Shown piece by piece: positions 7,942 to 12,748 of a DNA stretch of 12,748 nt. Under the pieces are notes generated by a model. That model was not told the origin of the DNA. It made no database searches and saw only the letters and a list, made by a program, of their open reading frames with translations. Source of the stretch: Clostridium sp. CAG:389 (lineage in GTDB: Bacteria; Bacillota; Clostridia; TANB77; CAG-508); NCBI GenBank assembly GCA_000438255.1, contig FR901860.1, positions 1-12,748 of the forward strand. The letters are read 5' to 3'. Made by a program: the position numbers and the translations under genes. The first letter of the stretch is position 1. Every line of letters starts with the position of its first letter.

Positions 7942-8502
7942 TTATGCATTTTTCCCAAAATCAACTTTTACATTTTTTCTAGCTTCATTGTTTTCGACAG
8001 CAAATAATTCACGAGGTTTGAAGTTGAACATGTTTGCAATGATGTTAGATGGGAAAAGTTGTAATTTTTCATTATACATTGTTACATTATCATTGTAGAA
8101 TTGTCTAGAAAAAGAAATTTTATTTTCTGTATTTCTTAATTCCTCAGATAATTCAGAAAAGTTTTGATTTGCTTTTAAATCTGGGTAATTTTCAGAAACA
8201 GCCATTATTGTTTTTAATGCACCTGATAATTGATTGTCTAATTCGGCTTTTTCGGTAACTGTTTGAGCATTTGCCCATGATGTTCTTAATTCTGTTATTT
8301 TTTCAAATGTTTCTGATTCATGTGCAGCATATCCTTTTACAGTTTCAACAAAATTTGGAATTAAATCGAATCTTCTTTGTAATTGGACATCAATTTGACT
8401 CCATGCATTATCAACTTTTACTCTTCTAGATACTAGATCATTGTACATTGATATTACTGCGATTACAAGTATTACTACTATTGCTAATATAATCCATCCC
8501 AT
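7942..8502 (-). CDS. lemA: LemA-family membrane protein
   Basis: This 186-residue protein matches the usual size of the LemA family, whose exact function is unknown. It has a short N terminus and one membrane segment at about residues 3-23. A helical cytoplasmic or outer domain follows, containing the family's YNDLVSRRVKVDNAWSQIDV-type stretch around 24-43, then QRRFDLIPNFVETVKGYA. The reading frame extends 17 codons upstream, but AAGGAGG at 8511-8517 lies 8 nt before the ATG at 8502 and fixes the start there. It is the first gene of a pair with htpX, which suggests a joint role at the membrane, perhaps substrate handling or envelope stress. It has its own promoter in the divergent region. 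Confidence 0.95.
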   Translation of the reverse strand: MGWIILAIVVILVIAVISMYNDLVSRRVKVDNAWSQIDVQLQRRFDLIPNFVETVKGYAAHESETFEKITELRTSWANAQTVTEKAELDNQLSGALKTIMAVSENYPDLKANQNFSELSEELRNTENKISFSRQFYNDNVTMYNEKLQLFPSNIIANMFNFKPRELFAVENNEARKNVKVDFGKNA

Positions 8503-8529
8503 ATTTTTTTCCTCCTTTTTTATTATATA

Positions 8530-8543
8530 CAAGTTACAACTTG
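8530..8543. promoter_or_regulatory. Operator-like palindrome at the lemA transcription start
   Basis: CAAGTT and AACTTG are 6-bp arms separated by AC. The element starts just downstream of the lemA -10 and covers the predicted transcription start near 8537. This is a typical place for a repressor site. A related TTGTACAA palindrome lies at 8668-8675, just upstream of the -35 of the divergent gene. Confidence 0.35.
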
Positions 8544-8572
8544 ATAATAACATAAATTAAGATTTTTAACAA
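8544..8572 (-). promoter_or_regulatory. Promoter of lemA-htpX
   Basis: On the minus strand TTGTTA (8572-8567) and TATTAT (8549-8544) are separated by 17 bp. TG at the correct position gives an extended -10. The start would be near 8537, about 35 nt before the ATG. Confidence 0.6.
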
Positions 8573-8677
8573 GATATTTTAAATATTATATAAAAATTTT
8601 TGAAAAAAATGGTACTATTTCCAAGGTGTGTAGCATATATTATAATGAACCAATTGCAACTCTAAGCTTGTACAAAT

Positions 8678-8706
8678 TTGACAAAAAACATAAAAAGTAG
8701 TATAAT
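8678..8706 (+). promoter_or_regulatory. Consensus SigA promoter of the G5/SleB gene
   Basis: A perfect TTGACA (8678-8683) and a perfect TATAAT (8701-8706) are separated by 17 bp, with GTAG directly before the -10. The start would be near 8713. This is the strongest promoter in the window and points to expression during growth rather than only in the spore. A weaker second pair, TTTCCA 8618-8623 and TATAAT 8641-8646, lies upstream. Confidence 0.9.
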
Positions 8707-8740
8707 TAAAATCGATGCCAAAAGGAGGTATTAAAAATTT

Positions 8741-9757
8741 ATGAAAAAAGAAGAAAAAGCTTCAATTTCTATAATGAAAATCATATGTGTTAGTATAATA
8801 TTAATATTAATTTCTGGAATAGGAGTAATGGCAGTAAATACAAATTTGAAAGATATTAAAATTGTACTACAAAATGGATATGAATTAACAGTGTTAACAT
8901 CAAAAACAACTGTTGATGAAATATTAAATGAAAACAATATTGTATTAGATGAAAATCAAAAAACAATACCAGAAGCTAATGAAGAAGTAGCAGCAGGAAC
9001 TGTTATCAAAATAGTAGATAAATCATACAACGAAGTTCAAATAGCAAAAGTTTCAGAAGAAGGTGTACAAACAACATTAGATGAATTATTAAATAATTAT
9101 GCACCAATTACAGAAAAAATAGTTACAGAACAAGTTGAAATACCTTATGAGACAGTAACAAAAAATACAACAGGAACAACTACAAATACAACAAATAGAG
9201 TATTACAACAAGGAAAAAATGGATTAAAAGAAGTAACTTATAAAATTAAATATCAAAATGAAGTAGAAATTGAAAAAATACAATTATCTGAAAAGGTAAT
9301 TAAAGAACCAGTAAACAAGATAGTACAAGTAAATAAAGTTGTAACATCAAGATCTGGTACAACATCAAGAGAAACAGCAAGTACTGTTCAAACAACAAGT
9401 GGTGGAAAATGGACATATTCATCAAGTGATATGGATTTATTATGCGCAATTACAGCACAAGAATCAGGTTCTAGTTATACAGGAGCCTTAGCAGTAATTA
9501 CAACAGCATGTAATAGAGCAGAAAGTGCTAGATGGAGCAAAAATGGTTCAGACCCATTAAGCCAATATAAAGCACCAGGACAATTTTGCTATTCAATTGA
9601 TAGTTATTGGAAGAAAAAATTAAACGGAAATTACCCATCATATGTAGTTCAAGCAGTTACAGATGCATTAAATGGTAAAAGAAATCATAATTATTTGTCT
9701 TTTAGAACTGCTGGAACACATGCAGGTACTTATATAGGTGGAAACGTATATTTCTAA
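8741..9757 (+). CDS. DUF348-G5-SleB-type cell wall hydrolase
   Basis: This 338-residue exported or anchored protein should remodel peptidoglycan. Residues about 10-32 form a signal or anchor helix. Residues about 38-95 are one DUF348 unit (VLQNGYELTVLTSKTTVDEI and following). Residues about 120-198 are a G5 domain (ITEKIVTEQVEIPYETV, then KGL-like KNGLKEVTYKI). After a Ser/Thr linker, residues about 228-338 match the SleB/CwlJ Hydrolase_2 domain: LLCAITAQESG with Glu241 as the likely catalytic residue, then YTGALAVITTACNR. AAAGGAGG lies 12 nt before the ATG. Bacillus YabE has a similar front part but ends in a 3D domain. The gene has a strong promoter upstream and a terminator downstream, so it is probably transcribed alone. 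Confidence 0.9.
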   Translation: MKKEEKASISIMKIICVSIILILISGIGVMAVNTNLKDIKIVLQNGYELTVLTSKTTVDEILNENNIVLDENQKTIPEANEEVAAGTVIKIVDKSYNEVQIAKVSEEGVQTTLDELLNNYAPITEKIVTEQVEIPYETVTKNTTGTTTNTTNRVLQQGKNGLKEVTYKIKYQNEVEIEKIQLSEKVIKEPVNKIVQVNKVVTSRSGTTSRETASTVQTTSGGKWTYSSSDMDLLCAITAQESGSSYTGALAVITTACNRAESARWSKNGSDPLSQYKAPGQFCYSIDSYWKKKLNGNYPSYVVQAVTDALNGKRNHNYLSFRTAGTHAGTYIGGNVYF

Positions 9758-9789
9758 AATTAAATTTATAAAAAACATATGATTTATAT

Positions 9790-9820
9790 AAAGAATCCTA
9801 GAAATGGGGTTCTTTTATTT
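9790..9820 (+). terminator. Terminator after the G5/SleB gene
   Basis: AAAGAATCC (9790-9798) pairs with GGGTTCTTT (9807-9815), including one T-G pair, across an 8-nt loop, and is followed by TATTT. It lies 33 nt after the stop. Confidence 0.8.
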
Positions 9821-9847
9821 GCTATTTTTTAGTAAATGTAGTACAAT
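9819..9847 (+). promoter_or_regulatory. Promoter of exoA
   Basis: TTGCTA (9819-9824) and TACAAT (9842-9847) are separated by 17 bp, with GTAG directly before the -10. The leader to the ATG at 9927 is about 70 nt. It starts right at the tail of the preceding terminator. Confidence 0.65.
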
Positions 9848-9926
9848 GGAAATGTATAAAAAACGTTGATTGAAATTAAAAGAAAATTAATAAACCAAAT
9901 AGAAAAATGGTGGAAAGGAAGAAAAA

Positions 9927-10676
9927 ATGAAGCTAATTTCATGGAATGTTAATGGAATAAGAGCATGTTTAACAAAAGGATTTGCAGAAACTTTTAAAAA
10001 GATGGATGCTGACATATTTTGCGTACAAGAAACAAAATGCCAACCAGAACAAGTAGAATTAGAATTTGAAGGATATACAAGTTATTGGAATAGCGCAGAG
10101 AAAAAAGGATATTCCGGAACTGCAATATTTACAAAACAAAAGCCTTTAAATGTAACATATGGAATAGGAATAGAAGAACATGATAAAGAAGGTAGAGTAA
10201 TAACGTTAGAATTTGAAGAATTCTATATGGTAGATATATATACACCAAATTCAAAAAGAGAATTAGAAAGACTAGATTATAGACAAATATGGGAAGATGA
10301 AATACGAAAATATTTGTTAAAACTAAATGAAACAAAGCCAGTAATAATGTGCGGAGACCTAAATGTAGCACATGAGGAAATTGACTTAAAAAATCCAAAA
10401 ACAAATAGAAAAAATGCTGGATTTACAGATGAAGAACGTCAAAAAATGACGGAATTATTAGATGCTGGATTTACAGACACATTTAGATACTTATATCCAG
10501 ATAAAGAAAATGCATATAGCTGGTGGTCTTATATGGGACATGCAAGAGAAAAAAACGTAGGGTGGAGAATAGACTATTTTATAGTATCAAAATCAATAGA
10601 AAGTAAAATAAAAGAAGCTACAATATATCCAGAAATAATGGGAAGCGACCATTGCCCAGTTGGACTAGAAATATAA
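9927..10676 (+). CDS. exoA: Exodeoxyribonuclease III / AP endonuclease
   Basis: ExoA/ExoIII cuts DNA 5' to abasic sites and removes 3' blocking groups and 3' nucleotides in base excision repair. The 249-residue protein has the normal length. Catalytic and metal-site motifs of the family are present in order: WNVNGIR with Asn7, QETK with Glu35, GDLNVAH with Asp144 and Asn146, the NAGFTDEER segment near 163, WRIDYF near 213, and the closing SDHCP with Asp241 and His242. It appears intact. It has its own promoter, and no terminator follows before the permease gene 96 nt on, so the two may share a transcript. Confidence 0.97.
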   Translation: MKLISWNVNGIRACLTKGFAETFKKMDADIFCVQETKCQPEQVELEFEGYTSYWNSAEKKGYSGTAIFTKQKPLNVTYGIGIEEHDKEGRVITLEFEEFYMVDIYTPNSKRELERLDYRQIWEDEIRKYLLKLNETKPVIMCGDLNVAHEEIDLKNPKTNRKNAGFTDEERQKMTELLDAGFTDTFRYLYPDKENAYSWWSYMGHAREKNVGWRIDYFIVSKSIESKIKEATIYPEIMGSDHCPVGLEI

Positions 10677-10691
10677 ATTTTAGATATATGT

Positions 10692-10735
10692 GACCAAGTC
10701 TATGATCTCGGAAAAATAAGAGTTTGAGACGGGGC
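10692..10735 (+). other. Possible structured leader before the permease gene
   Basis: In the 96-nt gap after exoA, GTCT (10698-10701) can pair with AGAC (10727-10730), and CTC (10707-10709) with GAG (10720-10722), around a loop GGAAAAATAA and an internal bulge. GACGGGGC follows. The segment is more G/C-rich than its surroundings. It matches no riboswitch class I know. Confidence 0.25.
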
Positions 10736-10761
10736 TATTAATTCTTAAAAATTGAATGAAT

Positions 10762-10775
10762 GGAGGAAAGAAATG
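10762..10775 (+). promoter_or_regulatory. Ribosome site fixing the permease start at 10773
   Basis: GGAGG at 10762-10766 is 6 nt before the ATG at 10773. An in-frame TTG at 10752 lies upstream of this site and has no ribosome site of its own. Confidence 0.85.
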
Positions 10776-11939
10776 GAAGAAATAAAGCAAGGGTGGAAAA
10801 AAAGAATATCATGGCTATTAATAGCATTAATTGTAGTTATTGTATATAAAATGTTGGATAATTTCTCAAATATACAAGAATGGTTTGGATCATTTTTTAG
10901 AATAATGAAACCATTTCTAGTAGGATTGTTAATTTCATATATTTTGTTTATGCCATGTAAAAAAATAGAAAGTATATTATTAAAATCAAAATTTAAATTT
11001 ATAAATAAAAAGGCAAGGGGATTGTCTGTAATTGCAACATATATAATTTTTGTTTTAATAATAATTGTTATAATAAATTGTATTTTTCCTATTTTAAAGG
11101 AAAGTGTAGTTGAATTAGTTGGAAATATACCTGGATATTATGAAACATTAGTTAATAAATATAGGGAATTACCAGAAGATTCAGTATTAAAAAGTGATAT
11201 TATAAAAGATAAAATGGCAGAATTATCAAATATAGATATGAAACAACTTTTAAGCATAAATAATGAAAAAATAATAGAATATGTAAAAAATATTATAGAT
11301 GTATTTTCAGGGATTTTTGATGTATTTGTTTCAATAATTGTTTCAGTATATATCTTATTACAGAGAACAACAATTATGAAATTTTTAAGAAGATTTGCAA
11401 GAGCTTTGTTCAAGAAAAATACATATGAAGCTGTAAATAAATATTTTACAAAAGCAAATGAAGTTTTCTTTACATTTATATCAAGTCAATTGTTAGATGC
11501 AGTAATTGTGGGGATTTTAACAACTGTTGCTATGTTAATTATTAAAGTAAAATATGCACCTTTAATAGGATTTACAATAGGATTATTTAATATGATTCCA
11601 TATATTGGTGCTATTGTTGCTGTTGCAATTGGAATTTTGATTACATTTATAACAGGTGGTTTGGGAAAGGCTTTGGCTATGGCGATTGTTGTTATTATTT
11701 TACAACAAATAGATGCTAATATTATAAACCCAAAAATAATAGGCGTTTCTTTGGAGGTCAGTCCTTTACTTGTTATTTTCTCTGTTACTGTTGGTGGTGC
11801 TTATTTTGGAATATTAGGTATGTTTTTAGGTGTGCCTATTGCGGTTGTTATTAAAACAGTTTTGACTGATTGGATTGATAATAAAAATAAGTTTAGGGAT
11901 GAACAAGAAAAAATGGCAAAAAAAAGTGAAATTGAATAA
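10773..11939 (+). CDS. AI-2E family / PerM-type membrane transporter
   Basis: This 388-residue protein belongs to the AI-2E (PF01594) family, which includes TqsA, PerM and the sporulation protein YtvI; substrates are poorly known and some members act as exporters or antiporters. Hydrophobic segments lie at about 12-29, 46-60, 84-108, 172-197, 240-258, 262-294, 298-312 and 328-360, with a charged loop at about 110-170 typical of the family. The conserved IGLFNMIPYIGAIVA (about 269-283) and the QQIDANIINPKIIG stretch (about 311-324) are clear family marks. The tail is charged. Codons shift from A-ending early to T-ending late, as in spoIIE. Since spoIIE is in the same window, a YtvI-like role is possible but not shown. 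Confidence 0.92.
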   Translation: MEEIKQGWKKRISWLLIALIVVIVYKMLDNFSNIQEWFGSFFRIMKPFLVGLLISYILFMPCKKIESILLKSKFKFINKKARGLSVIATYIIFVLIIIVIINCIFPILKESVVELVGNIPGYYETLVNKYRELPEDSVLKSDIIKDKMAELSNIDMKQLLSINNEKIIEYVKNIIDVFSGIFDVFVSIIVSVYILLQRTTIMKFLRRFARALFKKNTYEAVNKYFTKANEVFFTFISSQLLDAVIVGILTTVAMLIIKVKYAPLIGFTIGLFNMIPYIGAIVAVAIGILITFITGGLGKALAMAIVVIILQQIDANIINPKIIGVSLEVSPLLVIFSVTVGGAYFGILGMFLGVPIAVVIKTVLTDWIDNKNKFRDEQEKMAKKSEIE

Positions 11940-11944
11940 AATGT

Positions 11945-12006
11945 AAAATACCATATAAGTTCTAATAGTTATATAAAACTGATTTTTGAGCTTATATGGT
12001 ATTTTT
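11945..12006. terminator. Bidirectional terminator between the permease and the COG2426 gene
   Basis: AAAATACCATATAAG (11945-11959) is perfectly complementary to 11991-12005. The 31-nt loop contains a small inner AGTT/AACT stem. A and T runs flank the stem, so it can work on both strands. It lies between two converging genes, 5 nt after one stop and 2 nt before the other. Confidence 0.88.
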
Positions 12007-12007
12007 A

Positions 12008-12568
12008 TTATTTTTTCTTTTTATTAATGAAAACAGAAATAATTACTGCAACTATTATAATAGCAATAATTGCGATTAGTCCTGGCCAGCCTAAAACTGC
12101 AACGAATTTGCTACCTAAGGACATTATTATACCTGCTAAAATAACTCCTAATGCTACTGCTGTTATACTTGTTTTAAAATCAAGATTTAGAAAACTAGCA
12201 GCTAATGTACCTGTCCATGCACCTGTTCCAGGAAGAGGAATACCAACAAAAATTAATAATGCAAAAAATATTCCTTTGTTTCCAGCTGCTGCTTTTAATT
12301 TTTCTCCACCTTTTTCACCTTTTTCTAAACACCATGTGAAAAGTTTTCCTATTATTTTTTTATCTTTTCCCCATTCAAGTATTTTTCTTGCAAATAAATA
12401 AATAAGTGGTACTGGTAACATATTAAATAGTATTGCTATTGGGTAATATAAGAAAATGTTTAATCCTAGTCCTTCTGCTACTGGAATTGCTCCTCTTAAT
12501 TCTACTATTGGTAGCATACTTATTAATGCTACTATTATATATTTTACTATAAGTGGTAAGCTTGACAT
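12008..12568 (-). CDS. COG2426 / small multidrug export family membrane protein
   Basis: This 186-residue protein matches the Sm_multidrug_ex family (PF06695, COG2426), whose members are annotated as putative small multidrug exporters with little direct proof. Family marks are VELRGAIPVAEGLGLN (about 22-37), the PGTGAWTGT segment (about 113-121) and hydrophobic segments at about 5-22, 38-60, 99-112, 134-151 and 158-181. A charged, Gly/Lys-rich loop lies at about 65-97, and the tail ends in KKKK. AAAGGAG lies about 7 nt before the ATG. The gene looks complete. It converges on the permease gene and is probably transcribed alone from its own promoter. Confidence 0.88.
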   Translation of the reverse strand: MSSLPLIVKYIIVALISMLPIVELRGAIPVAEGLGLNIFLYYPIAILFNMLPVPLIYLFARKILEWGKDKKIIGKLFTWCLEKGEKGGEKLKAAAGNKGIFFALLIFVGIPLPGTGAWTGTLAASFLNLDFKTSITAVALGVILAGIIMSLGSKFVAVLGWPGLIAIIAIIIVAVIISVFINKKKK

Positions 12569-12609
12569 TGATTTTCTCCTTTCAATATTAAGTATATTAA
12601 GCTTTTTGT

Positions 12610-12638
12610 ATTTTACTATAAATATAAAAAATTGTCTA
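12610..12638 (-). promoter_or_regulatory. Promoter of the COG2426-family gene
   Basis: On the minus strand TAGACA (12638-12633) and TAAAAT (12615-12610) are 17 bp apart, and ATAG precedes the -10. The start would be near 12603, about 35 nt before the ATG. A weaker copy of the same -10 context, TAG-TAAATT, lies about 40 bp further upstream. Confidence 0.6.
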
Positions 12639-12693
12639 TATGTTTGTTATAATTTACTATAAAAGAAACTTTTATTAAACTTGTAATATTTTT

Positions 12694-12716
12694 GTTACTG
12701 GATAATAGTTTTGATA
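12694..12716 (-). repeat. Right copy of 23-bp inverted repeat
   Basis: This is the exact reverse complement of 6-28 and reads GTTACTGGATAATAG at its left end on the plus strand. The remaining bases to 12748 hold nothing I can identify. Confidence 0.85.
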
Positions 12717-12748
12717 TATAGTGCTTTTGAAATCTACCGTGCCTCTAA

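Noticed and set aside
8503..8553. Longer LemA starting at 8553
   Set aside because: The extra 17 codons cover the real ribosome site and the predicted leader.
10752..10772. TTG start for the permease at 10752
   Set aside because: A good GGAGG sits 6 nt before the ATG at 10773, and the upstream TTG has none.
12027..12401. A 124-codon plus-strand reading frame
   Set aside because: It is the mirror of the COG2426-family gene, whose motifs, ribosome site and promoter are on the minus strand.
6..12716. Terminal inverted repeats of a composite transposon
   Set aside because: The interior has no transposase, integrase or cargo-like genes and is made of conserved chromosomal genes.

Overview
The window is a very AT-rich (by eye under about 30% G+C) stretch of bacterial chromosome from a low-GC Firmicute of the class Clostridia. 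The evidence is a full-length SpoIIE, a G5/SleB-type wall hydrolase, strong AGGAGG ribosome sites, A- and T-ending codons throughout, and SigA-like promoters with 17-bp spacers. I recognise ten complete genes and one complete gene I cannot name. There are no rRNA, tRNA, CRISPR, phage or transposase genes, and no gene-free gap over 300 bases.

Layout: (1) 1-234 is a leader with weak promoter candidates, then spoIIE (235-2664), the PP2C phosphatase that activates SigF in the forespore. (2) 2724-6967 on the plus strand starts at a good promoter and holds a membrane-anchored WG-repeat protein, an unrecognised protein with one C-terminal membrane segment, acpS (holo-ACP synthase) and tatD (metal-dependent DNase family). 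A long imperfect palindrome of about 90 nt sits between acpS and tatD. (3) A perfect 28-bp palindrome acts as a shared terminator between tatD and the converging lemA-htpX pair (8502 down to 6980, minus strand). A hairpin lies between lemA and htpX. (4) A divergent promoter region (8503-8740) serves lemA on one side and a DUF348-G5-SleB wall hydrolase on the other. (5) exoA (exonuclease III) has its own promoter and is followed, after a short possibly structured leader, by an AI-2E/PerM-type permease. (6) A 15-bp stem terminator separates the permease from a converging small membrane protein of the COG2426 / small multidrug export family, which has its own promoter near the right edge.

The genes are mostly conserved chromosomal functions: sporulation signalling, lipid-synthesis cofactor transfer, DNA repair, membrane protein quality control and wall remodelling. 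tatD followed shortly by a G5 protein recalls the yabD-yabE order of Bacillus, here split by lemA-htpX on the other strand.

The points most worth a second look are a perfect 23-bp inverted repeat at the two edges of the window (6-28 and 12694-12716), the long palindrome at 6044-6133, and the unnamed protein at 4361-5584 paired with the WG-repeat gene. I see no convincing complete new defence or mobile system.
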